Of a stretch of 64,000 bases of DNA, positions 35,153-44,479 are shown in pieces. The notes below the pieces were generated by a model. The model was given only the letters and a program-made list of their open reading frames with translations, was not told where the DNA came from and did not search any database. The DNA comes from Microglena sp. YARC. Lineage: Eukaryota; Chlorophyta; Chlorophyceae; Chlamydomonadales; Chlamydomonadaceae. The position numbers were made by a program, and so were the translations under genes. The stretch's first letter is position 1; each line of letters opens with the position of its first letter. Location of the stretch: the NCBI GenBank assembly GCA_022414725.1, contig JAJSRW010002071.1:62001-126000 (forward strand), read 5' to 3'.

Positions 35153-38100
35153 ATGAATGACCTCGTCAATGCTTGTCTTACTTACGCAGGAAAGATGAAT
35201 GATGATGCACAAATAAAAGATTCGGCAGAAATAATTCAATCTATGTATCAAGAAATTCAGGAACTTAAAAATTCCAAAGAAAACATGAATGAGATCGAAC
35301 ATGTTATTTCGGTTTACAAAAAATTGGCAAACGGCCACTTACCAATTACAGGCCAGAATATGTTAGATATGTTTCATCCGGGAAATTTACCATTATATAT
35401 GAATAATTTCGCATGTAGAGTTCATGATGCACTTTTCAGAAAAAAAATACTGAGTTCATTTCCAGAACTCGTAACATTGTTGAAAACACAATACAAAGTA
35501 CATGAGAGGTTCTTAGAACCATGCCTAATTTATGAAAACGAACAAAACATACATGATGATGAATCTGATATTATTAACAATCATACACCCGATGACGTCG
35601 ATATGATGTCTTCTACAACATCTTCTGTAGAAATGTCTGACTATGGCAGCGATAATATAAACAAATCAATACATCCTATGCAAACAATAAGTAAACCAAA
35701 AAGTAAGGTAAATAAATCAAAGCAAACAAAAAGTAAAACAAAAACAAACTCGAACAATGCAATTATTCCTTATTATACTCCCGATAGTACACAGCCTGTA
35801 ACGATAACTGTCAATGACGATGTAAAAAAATTTATACCAATACATCCAATGCAAACACGGAGTAAACCAAAAACACGCAATGTAGATGAATCAGAGCATC
35901 CAATGCAAACACAGAGTAAAAAAGCAAAAGCAAACAATGCAATAGTTCCGTATCGTAAACCCAATAACATCGGTTCGACGTCTTCGGCTACACCTTCTAT
36001 AGATATGGACGATAGTGATGAAGACAAACCAATACATCCAATGCAAACACGGAGTCAAAAAGCAAAAGCAAACAATGCAATAGTTCCGTATCGTAAACCC
36101 AATAACATCGATAAACCAAGACATCCGATACAAACACGGAGTAAACCAAAAACACGCAATGCAGATGAATCAGAGCATCCAATGGAAACACGGAGTCAAA
36201 AAGCAAAAGCTAACAATGCAATAGTTCCGTATCGTAAACCCAATAACATCGGTTCGACGTCTTCGGCTGCGCCTTCTATAGATATGGACGATAGTGATGA
36301 AGACAAACCAAGACATCCAATGCAAACACGGAGTAAACCAAAAAGACGCAATGCAGATGAATCAGAGCATCCAATGCAAACACGGAGTCAAAAAGCAAAA
36401 GCAAACAATGCAATAGTTCCGTATCGTAAACCCAATAACATCGGTACGACGTCTACGGCTGCGCCTTCTATAGATATGGACGATAGTGATGAAGACAAAC
36501 CAAGACATCCAATGCAAACACGGAGTAAACCAAAAAGACGCAATGCAGATGAATCAGAGCATCCAATGCAAACACGGAGTCAAAAAGCAAAAGCTAACAA
36601 TGCAATAGTTCCGTATCGTAAACCCAATAGGATCGGTACGACGTCTTCGGCTGCGCCTTCTATAGATATGGACGATAGTGATGAAGACAAACCAAGACAT
36701 CCAATGCAAACACGGAGTAAACCAAAAAGACGCAATGCAGATGAATCAGAGCATCCAATGCAAACACGGAGTCAAAAAGCAAAAGCTAACAATGCAATAG
36801 TTCCGTATCGTAAACCCAATAACATCGGTTCGACGTCTTCGGCTGCGCCTTCTATAGATATGGACGATAGTGATGAAGACAAACCAAGACATCCAATGCA
36901 AACACGGAGTAAACCAAAAACAAAACCAAATAATGTAACAGATCATACAAGAATTATACCCAATAAAAAAAAACTCAAGGTAAGGATATCTAAGATTCTA
37001 ATGCAAACACGGAGTAAACCAAAAACACGCAATGCAGATGAATCAGAGCATCCAATGGAAACACGGAGTCAAAAAGCAAAAGCAAACAATGCAATAGTTC
37101 CGTATCGTAAACCCAATAACATCGGTTCGACGTCTTCGGCTGCGCCTTCTGTAAATATGGGTGACAATGATGAAGACAAACCAAGACATCCAATGCAAAC
37201 ACGGAGTAAACCAAAAACAAAACCAAATAATGTAACAGATCATACAAGAATTATACCCAATAAAAAAAAACTCAAGGTAAGGATATCTAAGATTCCAATG
37301 CAAACACGGAGTAAACCAAAAGCAAAAACAAACAATGTAATAGTTCCGTATCGTACACCCGATGATAATACACCTCCCGTATCGATTTCTGTCAATGACG
37401 ATTATAATGATGGATCTTCAACAATGTCTTCAATTGGATATCCCGAAGACGAAGGTTCATCTTCTCGGATGTCGGGGATAAATACCGACGATGACGGTGA
37501 TGGTGATGGCGACGGAGACGGTACTGATAAAATGGACGATGGTGATGGTGATGGTGACGGCGACGGAGACGGTGCTGATAAAATGGACGATGGTGATGGT
37601 GATGGTGATGGCGATGGTGACGGCGACGTAGACGGTGCTGATAAAATGGACGATGGTCATGGTGATGGTGATGGCGATGGTGACGGCGACGGAGACGGTG
37701 CTGATAAAATGGACGATGGTGATGGCGATGGTGACGGTGACGGCGACGGTGACGATAAAATGGACGATGGTGATAATGACCCCCCTGATGGACCACCGGA
37801 CGGTGAGATTCCCGAAGGATTTGATTTAAACAAGATAGTTTCTGTTTACAAGAAGATATGGTTATCCATACCGAATAAACCTGTTTTGAGAATGGTGTTG
37901 CTTACAGAATTCCATCCAGATGAATTACCACCACAAATAAATCAATTTGCATGCAAAGTTTACCATAAACTCAAAAAGCTAGGCAAGTTAGAATCATTTA
38001 CAGGGATATACAATGTTTTGAAAGAACAATTCAACTCATATACATACAACCATGTATTTCCATGTACTTATAGGAAAAAGGGAGGTGTAAGAAACACTCA

Positions 38101-38272
38101 TTCAGCCAATAGCCCTAGGGGAACAGTTATTCATGGTATTAAATCAGTCAAAGAACAAGCATATATAGATCTCCTCAAAAACTTTGCAGGACCAGGCTAT
38201 TTACCCAATATGACGGCTCACAATGGGGCTTTGAAGAGAGGCTTTAGAGGGCCTGTCAAGCCAATGCGTTAA
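35153..38272 (+). CDS. Large paired-domain protein with basic and acidic repeats
   Basis: 1039 aa from ATG 35153, just after TTATAAAA. Residues ~45-125 hold one ~80-aa unit (EIEHVISVYKKLANGHLP...MFHPGNLPLYMNNFAC...FPELVTLLKTQ) and residues ~890-970 a second (LNKIVSVYKKIWLSIP...FHPDELPPQINQFAC...FTGIYNVLKEQ); 36 and 37 of the residues line up in the same order. Between them lie 12 or so basic repeats (HPMQTRSKPK, KAKANNAIVPYRKPNN, SSAAPSIDMDDSDEDKP; ~155-760) and an Asp/Gly run (DGDGDGDGAD, ~770-880). Basic and acidic tracts could phase-separate or bind DNA and histone-like proteins. The final ~65 residues are Gly/Lys-rich. A giant-virus structural or core protein is my best guess. Confidence 0.75.
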   Translation: MNDLVNACLTYAGKMNDDAQIKDSAEIIQSMYQEIQELKNSKENMNEIEHVISVYKKLANGHLPITGQNMLDMFHPGNLPLYMNNFACRVHDALFRKKILSSFPELVTLLKTQYKVHERFLEPCLIYENEQNIHDDESDIINNHTPDDVDMMSSTTSSVEMSDYGSDNINKSIHPMQTISKPKSKVNKSKQTKSKTKTNSNNAIIPYYTPDSTQPVTITVNDDVKKFIPIHPMQTRSKPKTRNVDESEHPMQTQSKKAKANNAIVPYRKPNNIGSTSSATPSIDMDDSDEDKPIHPMQTRSQKAKANNAIVPYRKPNNIDKPRHPIQTRSKPKTRNADESEHPMETRSQKAKANNAIVPYRKPNNIGSTSSAAPSIDMDDSDEDKPRHPMQTRSKPKRRNADESEHPMQTRSQKAKANNAIVPYRKPNNIGTTSTAAPSIDMDDSDEDKPRHPMQTRSKPKRRNADESEHPMQTRSQKAKANNAIVPYRKPNRIGTTSSAAPSIDMDDSDEDKPRHPMQTRSKPKRRNADESEHPMQTRSQKAKANNAIVPYRKPNNIGSTSSAAPSIDMDDSDEDKPRHPMQTRSKPKTKPNNVTDHTRIIPNKKKLKVRISKILMQTRSKPKTRNADESEHPMETRSQKAKANNAIVPYRKPNNIGSTSSAAPSVNMGDNDEDKPRHPMQTRSKPKTKPNNVTDHTRIIPNKKKLKVRISKIPMQTRSKPKAKTNNVIVPYRTPDDNTPPVSISVNDDYNDGSSTMSSIGYPEDEGSSSRMSGINTDDDGDGDGDGDGTDKMDDGDGDGDGDGDGADKMDDGDGDGDGDGDGDVDGADKMDDGHGDGDGDGDGDGDGADKMDDGDGDGDGDGDGDDKMDDGDNDPPDGPPDGEIPEGFDLNKIVSVYKKIWLSIPNKPVLRMVLLTEFHPDELPPQINQFACKVYHKLKKLGKLESFTGIYNVLKEQFNSYTYNHVFPCTYRKKGGVRNTHSANSPRGTVIHGIKSVKEQAYIDLLKNFAGPGYLPNMTAHNGALKRGFRGPVKPMR

Positions 38273-38939
38273 GGATGTTCTCTATCTTTTTGACAGTAGG
38301 TCGTGTGACATTCAACAACTTGAAAGTGGTGTCGTCATTGCATTTCACCATGTCTCGAAAGATCATATATCCGATAACAGCAAATAACTTTGTTGTCTTT
38401 ACTTGTCTAATTATCTTGACACCATTAGGTGAAGTCAAGATGCGGCTGTAAAACTTAGTGCATCTTTTCGCAAACTCAAACGCATCAGTACCCTTCAAAC
38501 ACAGCTTGTTCCTCACGGACGCAACATTGTCCATCACGGTCTTGTCGGGCTGCTTGACTTTCATCTGCTTCATTGTCTTGTGTAACTCTGCGCTGTCAAG
38601 GTCCAAACCAATACATATGTCGTCAACTGTCCTTGCCTCGCATGTCGCGTAGACGCATACTGCCATAATGAGTATGTGCTTCCTCTGAGATGCCTTGACT
38701 CCTGTTGCTATATACTTGTTATACATAGCCATCATGTCAATAGCCATGTTGCCATTGAGATGAAGGGAATCCCTGATTAGTGACTCATTTCTTGAACAAC
38801 ACTCATCATCTCCGTTGTCGTAGCCAATGTATCGGGTGTCCACAAACACTGGGATACGGGATACAAGACCACACGACACACATGTGTGCTCTCCTCGGAC
38901 GTCAAAGACAGTGTCTTGTTTACACTCATCGCAAATCAT
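38256..38939 (-). CDS. TFIIB-like transcription factor
   Basis: 227 aa. The N-terminal zinc ribbon has C3..C6 and C20..C23 (CDEC...TCVSCGLV), followed by a linker and two cyclin-like helical repeats (~55-130, with KASQRKHILIMAVCVYATCEAR; ~140-227, with TKLFAVIGYMIFRD and TRPTVKKIENIL). This is the order in TFIIB, which bridges TBP and RNA polymerase II. The protein is shorter than cellular TFIIB (~310 aa), as in other large DNA viruses. The stop overlaps the end of the convergent 1039-aa gene by 17 bp. TBP-like partner at 33918. Confidence 0.88.
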   Translation of the reverse strand: MICDECKQDTVFDVRGEHTCVSCGLVSRIPVFVDTRYIGYDNGDDECCSRNESLIRDSLHLNGNMAIDMMAMYNKYIATGVKASQRKHILIMAVCVYATCEARTVDDICIGLDLDSAELHKTMKQMKVKQPDKTVMDNVASVRNKLCLKGTDAFEFAKRCTKFYSRILTSPNGVKIIRQVKTTKLFAVIGYMIFRDMVKCNDDTTFKLLNVTRPTVKKIENILNALA

Positions 38940-39042
38940 CTTATTAGTTTTTGTTATGGTTTCTGTTTACAAAGCGCGGTATTTGAACAAAATAAATGAA
39001 TTAAAAGGACTAAAGGTTTATATTACAGGTTTAATATATAAA

Positions 39043-39561
39043 ATGTCTCAAATATACACACTGTTGGGGGATGTAGAACCACTAGACGAAGAGAATGATT
39101 CGGGGATTTTCTTTAGAAAAGAACTAGACGTGTTGGACGGAGACAGGGAAAAAAGAATCGCTAGAATAATTAAAACAAATAAATTAGAAAACATTGTACA
39201 AGTTTATGACATACGCGATTCATACATTGACATGGAATTACTAGACATTTGCGAAAACATAGAGCAGGGAAACATGGAAACAGACATCCGAAAAGCGATT
39301 TCGCAACTAAACTCGGTCGGAATCATATACATAGACCTGAAACGGGACAACATAGGATACAGTCATAATGATGGGAAATGGAAGATATTCGATTTCGACG
39401 CGTCCGGTATTGTTGACGTGGGAGACGATACAGTATGGGTACTGGAACCACCCACATATACCATGTACAATAAATACAAAAGTGTTACACACCCGGGGGG
39501 GTTCAAGAAACTAGACAGTTTAATACTTGAGGAATTCTTACACAATGAAGAACAACAATAA
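39043..39561 (+). CDS. Minimal protein kinase
   Basis: 172 aa from ATG 39043, after TAATATATAAA; the frame extends to 38827 over the divergent TFIIB start. Catalytic loop Y-I-D98-L-K-R-D-N103 and metal motif D117-F-D (in place of DFG) are clear, and the C-lobe is truncated. The N-lobe is reduced: FFRKEL has a possible ATP-binding Lys, and a helix Glu is near residue 36, but no glycine-rich loop is seen. Minimal kinases like this are known in giant viruses and may phosphorylate proteins, or act as pseudokinases or lipid kinases. Five bases separate its stop from the patatin gene. Confidence 0.65.
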   Translation: MSQIYTLLGDVEPLDEENDSGIFFRKELDVLDGDREKRIARIIKTNKLENIVQVYDIRDSYIDMELLDICENIEQGNMETDIRKAISQLNSVGIIYIDLKRDNIGYSHNDGKWKIFDFDASGIVDVGDDTVWVLEPPTYTMYNKYKSVTHPGGFKKLDSLILEEFLHNEEQQ

Positions 39562-39566
39562 AAACA

Positions 39567-40334
39567 ATGCAATTCAATGTATTCCTATCAGGAGGAGGCT
39601 TAAAGGGGGCGTATCAATACGGTTTCTTCAGGGAGCTATACAAGTTACATCCACGGTTCAGTGTCAAACACATATACGCATCGTCAGTGGGGGCTTTGAA
39701 TGCAGGTCCGATTCTGGTCAAAAGAACAGACCTTCTAGACCAATATTGGAACAATCTAGAAGGAAAACACCCATTCGAGACGATTGTCAAAGGATGGTAC
39801 GACTATACAATACATCCACACAAACTACTGTTGCGCGTGTTGCAATATAATGCAGTATTTGATGGAATCGAAGAATCATCGCTTCATGATTTCTGGGACT
39901 CTCTCAATTCATACGAATTAAACCAGGTCAAAAACAAACTCACGATTATATCATATGATACAACATTTAAAAAACCGATTTTTTTTAAACAATTTAACAC
40001 ATCAAAAGATCTATATTTATCAGTGGCAGCAAGCACAAGACATCCATATCTTTTCAGACAAAGCAGGTTAATAGATGGAAATATCGTTACATTCAACGAA
40101 GTAGTCAAACATGCTGGAAAAAAAACACAAGAAAACGAATGGCTCATTCTAGAACTAGGCGGGAAAAAATACGACGGAAATAAATATCCACACGTTTATG
40201 GACCGGATACAAACAAATACAACTCATTCTCTTCTTTCACTCTTGACAACCAGAGGATAAAAAATTTGGTTCAAGAAGGAGGCCAAGATGCTGTACAGTT
40301 TTTTACGGTACTAAAAAAAATGAAAGCCGTGTAA
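39567..40334 (+). CDS. Patatin-like phospholipase
   Basis: 255 aa. Oxyanion-hole motif GGGLKGAY at residues 9-16; nucleophile elbow A-S-S40-V-G-A, a variant of G-x-S-x-G with Ala at the first position; catalytic Asp170 in LIDGN. This is a Ser-Asp dyad acyl hydrolase that cleaves phospholipid or acylglycerol ester bonds. The length fits the catalytic domain alone. Viral patatins are often linked to membrane escape or lipid remodelling. Here the gene lies 5 bp after the kinase, on the same strand. Confidence 0.85.
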   Translation: MQFNVFLSGGGLKGAYQYGFFRELYKLHPRFSVKHIYASSVGALNAGPILVKRTDLLDQYWNNLEGKHPFETIVKGWYDYTIHPHKLLLRVLQYNAVFDGIEESSLHDFWDSLNSYELNQVKNKLTIISYDTTFKKPIFFKQFNTSKDLYLSVAASTRHPYLFRQSRLIDGNIVTFNEVVKHAGKKTQENEWLILELGGKKYDGNKYPHVYGPDTNKYNSFSSFTLDNQRIKNLVQEGGQDAVQFFTVLKKMKAV

Positions 40335-40391
40335 CAGTCCAACTCATAACAAAAAATAATCTCTAACTATGTCTATGCAGAATGCAGAAAG

Positions 40392-40480
40392 ATGACATCG
40401 TTTGGAAACCCAAACACAAGATGTGAAGAATCTTCATGGAAGAACAAAAAAAAAACAAAAAAAACTGTTTTTATTATTAC
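40392..40480 (+). pseudogene. Remnant of a duplicated FGY-family gene end
   Basis: ATCGTTTGGAAACCCAAACA through ...AAGATGTGAAG and the CTTCATGGAAGAACAAAAAA tail repeat the last codons and 3' end of the 40708 gene (41053-41110). Upstream coding sequence is absent, so this is what remains of a tandem duplicate. Confidence 0.7.
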
Positions 40481-40672
40481 GAATTATACACACATCTCAA
40501 AGACAGAAGCAAAGAGGATAGAGATAGTTTTTTTTTAACTGACGAACGAATCAAGATAATACAGATATTCCCGTGGGGATTCGTCGATCATGATAATGAT
40601 ATCGTCAAACACATCGCTTGGAAGGAAATAAAGAAAAACATAGAGTATCGAAAAAAATGGAAACTAATATAA
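40436..40672 (+). CDS. Doubtful 78-aa frame
   Basis: Starts inside the duplicated 3' untranslated A-run (MEEQKKNKKN) and ends in the next promoter element. The middle (LTDERIKIIQIFPWGFVDHDND) looks protein-like. It may be a relic or a chance frame. Confidence 0.25.
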   Translation: MEEQKKNKKNCFYYYELYTHLKDRSKEDRDSFFLTDERIKIIQIFPWGFVDHDNDIVKHIAWKEIKKNIEYRKKWKLI

Positions 40673-40677
40673 AAAGG
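40651..40677 (+). promoter_or_regulatory. Promoter-like A-tract/TGG/ATATAAAAAG
   Basis: AAAAAAATGGAAACTAATATAAAAAGG (read in two halves: A-run with TGGAAACT, then ATATAAAAAGG), 31 nt before ATG 40708. Nearly the same string precedes 41305. Confidence 0.6.
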
Positions 40678-40707
40678 TCAAATACTAAAACTCAACAAAT
40701 CTCAACT

Positions 40708-41082
40708 ATGTCTATCAATCTCGTATCTGATTTCGGCTACTCGATCATGGCAAATGACCAGGATCGCAAGGCTGCTATCAATATGGCCATGAATAACATC
40801 GGTATTCAGATTGTCAAGACACACCTTGAGACCATGATGACCAACCTACCGACCATCTTCAAGAGTCGTAACATCGTAACCTCTGGAGTCATTGATACGG
40901 TTACAGAGATTATCAAGTGCGATATAGAAAGTATGCAAATGGCGCTGTTGCAAAACGCGTCAGCATACTCTTTCAACAACGATGCATTCGATAATGGACC
41001 AGTTTTACCCAAGATCATCGAACTTGATACAGAAGGAGATGGCGATGAAGTCATCGTTTGGAAACCCAAACACAAGATGTGA
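40708..41082 (+). CDS. FGY-family small protein
   Basis: 124 aa from ATG 40708 (MSINLVSDFGYS); the longer frame from 40618 would run through the promoter. Residues 8-45 carry the motif FGYS...N...RKAAINMAMNNIGIQIVKTHLE, also seen in the proteins at 49296 (FGYSMSSSNETRCIALKKAVDAHG) and 54186 (FGYMIRSSDANRHDALKIAITVYG). The rest is helical and ends in an acidic, basic tail. The family occurs in several giant viruses as far as I recall; function unknown. Its promoter and 3' hairpin suggest strong expression. Confidence 0.7.
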   Translation: MSINLVSDFGYSIMANDQDRKAAINMAMNNIGIQIVKTHLETMMTNLPTIFKSRNIVTSGVIDTVTEIIKCDIESMQMALLQNASAYSFNNDAFDNGPVLPKIIELDTEGDGDEVIVWKPKHKM

Positions 41083-41122
41083 AGACGCTTCATGGAAGAA
41101 CAAAAAAACAAAAAAAAAAAAG

Positions 41123-41153
41123 AAAAACAAGAAACAAAAACAACTTGTTTTTT
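41123..41153 (+). terminator. A/T hairpin 3' end signal
   Basis: Stem AAAAACAAG / CTTGTTTTT around an A-rich loop, about 40 nt after the stop of the FGY-family gene. Confidence 0.5.
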
Positions 41154-41242
41154 ACGTATTAAAGAAGCAAATATCCGAAATTACTTATTTCTTTTTAAAT
41201 TAAACACCACTAGGAAATGAAAAAAAAATATATATATTATCG

Positions 41243-41269
41243 AAAAAAAATGGAAACTGATATAAAAAG
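41243..41269 (+). promoter_or_regulatory. Promoter-like A-tract/TGG/ATATAAAAAG
   Basis: A-run, TGGAAACTGA, TATAAAAAG; 36 nt before ATG 41305. Confidence 0.6.
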
Positions 41270-41304
41270 GAAAGTTTATTAATAACTAATACCAAACAGA
41301 CAAA

Positions 41305-41994
41305 ATGGCAAAGAAGAAGCAAGTATCCATCAGCAGCAGCGATGAGGAGGTCGAGGTAGTCACTACCAATGTCGACTCTGACTCTGACAGCGATTGCAGT
41401 AACGACAATGTCAAGGTCAATGTAGATATTAATGATGACAGCGACTCAGACGACGAAGGAACCAAGAAGAAGGTTGTAGCCCCAGAATCTGACGACAGTG
41501 ACTCGGATGACGAAAGAACCAAGAAGGAGGTTGTAGTCCCAGAATCTGACGACAGTGACTCGGGTGACGAGAAGGTTGTAGTCCCGGAAAAGAAGGAGAA
41601 AAAGAAGGCGGTTCCCAAGAAAAAAGCACCAGCTGCTAAGAAAAATACAAACTTTGACAAGGAGGGAAGCGATGGAGACGTTGCCAAGAGACATGTCATG
41701 ACTCCTATCGAGAGGATTGACCTTGTCATGAAGAAGATGGAAGAGTCTGGAACTGCCAACACGAAGGAGATCATGAACCAAATGATGCGACTAAGAAAAC
41801 AGTTGGACGGGGCGAAGATCAAACAAGCAACAACAACTCGAGCACCCAATGCCTACAACTTGTGGATGAAAGATAAGATGGCGTTACTCAAAGGCAACGA
41901 TATGAACCCTAAAGAACGCTTTAGCGAGTGCATCAGGTTGTGGAATGAAAACAAGAAGAAGATCGCAGAATCCGTAGCAGAAGACGACAAGTAA
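41305..41994 (+). CDS. HMG-box/YABBY-like acidic DNA-binding protein
   Basis: 229 aa. Residues ~10-95 are acidic Ser/Asp runs with three copies of an ESDDSDSDDE..KKxVV module. A Lys/Ala-rich basic stretch follows (KKEKKKAVPKKKAPAAKK, ~95-115), then a helix (~130-165). An HMG-box-like C-terminus comes last: RAPNAYNLWMKDKM...ERFSECIRLWNENKKKI (about 175-222). HMG-box proteins of giant viruses bend or package DNA and may act in the core. Shares the promoter string with the FGY gene directly upstream and ends with an A/T hairpin, so the two are probably co-regulated. Abundant late or core protein is my inference. Confidence 0.75.
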   Translation: MAKKKQVSISSSDEEVEVVTTNVDSDSDSDCSNDNVKVNVDINDDSDSDDEGTKKKVVAPESDDSDSDDERTKKEVVVPESDDSDSGDEKVVVPEKKEKKKAVPKKKAPAAKKNTNFDKEGSDGDVAKRHVMTPIERIDLVMKKMEESGTANTKEIMNQMMRLRKQLDGAKIKQATTTRAPNAYNLWMKDKMALLKGNDMNPKERFSECIRLWNENKKKIAESVAEDDK

Positions 41995-42042
41995 ACACGC
42001 TTGGTGAAGAAACGAAAAAAATAAAAAAAACAAAAAAAAACA

Positions 42043-42073
42043 AAAAAAACAAAAAAAAACTTGTTTTTTACAT
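42043..42073 (+). terminator. A/T hairpin 3' end signal
   Basis: AAAAAACAA...TTGTTTTTT stem with an A-loop, ~50 nt after the HMG-box gene's stop. Confidence 0.45.
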
Positions 42074-42226
42074 TTATATTTTTTATAAGGATACTATACA
42101 ACACAATGTATCGTATTGTTTACGACTGAACACGCCGCCAAGAGGACGGCTTAAAGAATCATATATGATCCGGTATACATGGATTGTAATATTGTGGCAT
42201 AAACATTAAATTCATTATAACGAATA

Positions 42227-42787
42227 ATGTATGAACGTGAAATAAAATATTCAATGATAGATGAGGTGTTTCCGCCCGATCTTACAAGTTTTCAGAAGTT
42301 TATGTGTAAAACATGCTTGTGCATCTATGATTTTTTTGAAATGATTCACCAAGATTTATTCAACAAGAATGACAACAACCATGATTGGCGATACACACTA
42401 TATAACAAAACATTGAGAAAATCAAACTTGACAATTTGGCAAAAAGATATGAACGCATACGATCAACACGTCAGGCAAATGTTAGCTATTGCAGAAATTA
42501 ATGATTTACCATTCGAAGTGTGGTCAGATCTGCTGTTTAATCATAAAAATGCAAGGATACAAGAAATAGCATTAGGACTGACAAACAATTATACGACAGA
42601 TGTCAAAGATGAAGCAGTATCAATTGCAATGATGCATTACATTAAACTATACCAAGAACTACATCACATAGAAAAAGATGAAGCGGAATGTAAAATAAAA
42701 AATATAATTGAATTAGAATGTCCAATAAGAGTCAAGTACATACAAACAAATGTTATATTTAATAATGTGTACAAGAAAAACGATTAA
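42227..42787 (+). CDS. Hypothetical protein
   Basis: 186 aa, helical, soluble: hydrophobic-helical N-terminus (FQKFMCKTCLCIYDFFEMIH), central LPFEVWSDLLF and C-terminal KKND. No recognised family. No A-tract promoter of the type above. The TAATG start follows an AT-rich leader. Confidence 0.6.
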   Translation: MYEREIKYSMIDEVFPPDLTSFQKFMCKTCLCIYDFFEMIHQDLFNKNDNNHDWRYTLYNKTLRKSNLTIWQKDMNAYDQHVRQMLAIAEINDLPFEVWSDLLFNHKNARIQEIALGLTNNYTTDVKDEAVSIAMMHYIKLYQELHHIEKDEAECKIKNIIELECPIRVKYIQTNVIFNNVYKKND

Positions 42788-42817
42788 TCCATCACACAGG
42801 AAACATGTAAATCAAAT

Positions 42818-42836
42818 CCGCTCTGAAAACCCTGTT
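42818..42836 (-). mobile_element. IS607-type right-end fragment
   Basis: CCGCTCTGAAAACCCTGTT, the outer 19 bases of the right end. A second piece, in the other orientation, lies at 43041. Confidence 0.65.
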
Positions 42837-43040
42837 CTCTATACATACATTAGAAAACACAATCAATACTCATAGTCATTGATAATCACGTTACGTACAT
42901 CACACTAATGTTTTTTTACTGCTTGTTGTATGTGAGCTGGAAGATGCGCACCAAATCGCTTGTTGTATGTGAGCTGTTTCCGGCATGATCAGTCTGTAAT
43001 CCACGATCTCAATAAACAAATGATTTAAAAGTTAACCGTG

Positions 43041-43072
43041 TTTCCTAATAATAATTCTACGACCCTTCAGAT
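43041..43072 (+). mobile_element. IS607-type right-end hairpin fragment
   Basis: TTTCCTAATAATAATTCTAC followed by GACCCTTCAGA: the inner hairpin segment of the right end, without the terminal bases. Confidence 0.65.
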
Positions 43073-43088
43073 TTGCGTCCCATAATTT

Positions 43089-43301
43089 ATGTCCCCGACA
43101 GTATACAACATGGAAAGGCCGGATATCTCAAGACAATGCGGAGGCGGCACAATATCATTCTGCAAAAGCCTTTCTTTACCGAAGTATATAGATGAGCTAG
43201 GTATTTCGAGATGTTCTGTCTGCAAATGCAGAGGCCCGATGATTGACTATTCGCAACAATTAGTGTTGAAAATATCAAATCGGTCAGACACATCTTTTTG
43301 A
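43089..43301 (+). CDS. Doubtful small protein with CxxC
   Basis: 70 aa with CSVCKC near residue 42 and a C-terminal LKISNRSD. Lies next to IS607 debris, and no promoter is seen. Could be the remnant of a larger gene. Confidence 0.3.
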   Translation: MSPTVYNMERPDISRQCGGGTISFCKSLSLPKYIDELGISRCSVCKCRGPMIDYSQQLVLKISNRSDTSF

Positions 43302-43392
43302 AGCCATATCAGTAAGATTCTCCGTACCACGGCAACTCCACGGTCCCAGACTCGATGGATTTGAAAAACACATCAGACTTATGTAGATCAAG

Positions 43393-44400
43393 ACATACAT
43401 TAGAAAACACAATCAATACTCATAGTCATTGATTATCCTGTCAATCATTAGAGGTTCATGGGGGTTAAGGAAAAAAACAAAAAATATAGAAACCTATAGG
43501 ATTTGAAAAACACATCAGACTTGATTTGAATTCTAAATACTTTTATACTTTTTGTGTTTCGGATTTGTAGCTCAAGACATACATTAGAAAACATAATCAA
43601 TACTCATAGTCATTAATTATCCTGTCAATCATTAGAGGTTTGTGGGGGGTAAGGAAAAAAACAAAAAATGTAGAAACCCATAGGATTTGAAAAACACATC
43701 AGACTTGATTTGAATTCTAAATACTTTTATACTTTTTGTGTTTCGGATTTGTAGCTCAAGACATACATTAGAAAACACAATCAATACTCATAGTCATTGA
43801 ATATCCTGTCAATCATTAGAGGTTCATGGGGTTTAAGGAAAAAAACAAAAAATATAGAAACCCATAGGATTTGAAAAACACATCAGACTTGATTTGAATT
43901 CTAAATACTTTTATACTTTTTGTGTTTCGGATTTGTAGCTCAAGACATACATTAGAAAACACAATCAATACTCATAGTCATTGATTATCCTGTCAATCAT
44001 TAGAGGTTCATGGGGGTTAAGGAAAAAAACAAAAAATATAGAAACCCATAGGATTTGAAAAACACATCAGACTTGATTTGAATTCTAAACACTTTTATAC
44101 TTTTTGTGTTTCGGATTTGGAAGCTCAAGACATACATTAGAAAACACAATCAATACTCATAGTCATTAATTATCCTGTCAATCATTAGAGGTTCATGGGG
44201 GTTAAGGAAACAAACAAAAAATATAGAAACCCATAGGATTTGAAAAACACATCAGACTTGATTTGAATTCTAAATACTTTTATACTTTTTGTGTTTCGGA
44301 TTTGTAGCTCAAGACATACAATAGAAAACACAATCAATACTCATAGTCATTGATTATCCTGTCAATCATTAGAGGTTCGTGGGGTTTAAGGAAAAAAACA
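43393..44400 (-). repeat. 184-bp satellite array, six copies, inverted
   Basis: Exact spacing of 184-185 (ACATACATTAG at 43393, 43577, 43761, 43945, 44130, 44314). The part AAATACTTTTATACTTTTTG with GGATTTGTAGCTC is related to AAATACTTTTTGGTTTTCTG with ATTTGTACCTC of the 10.6-11.5 kb array, so it is a diverged relative in that same orientation. A solo piece lies at 42846-42890. Confidence 0.85.
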
Positions 44401-44479
44401 TAGCCACAAGAATCACCAACAATACATAATGTACAATCATATATATCAAATGAATAATCAATACATTACCAATCAAATT

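Noticed and set aside
37392..37796. His/Arg-rich minus-strand frames
   Set aside because: Antisense of the Asp-Gly run in the 1039-aa gene.
40618..40707. N-terminal extension of the FGY-family gene
   Set aside because: It would translate the promoter element at 40651-40677; ATG 40708 aligns with the paralogues.
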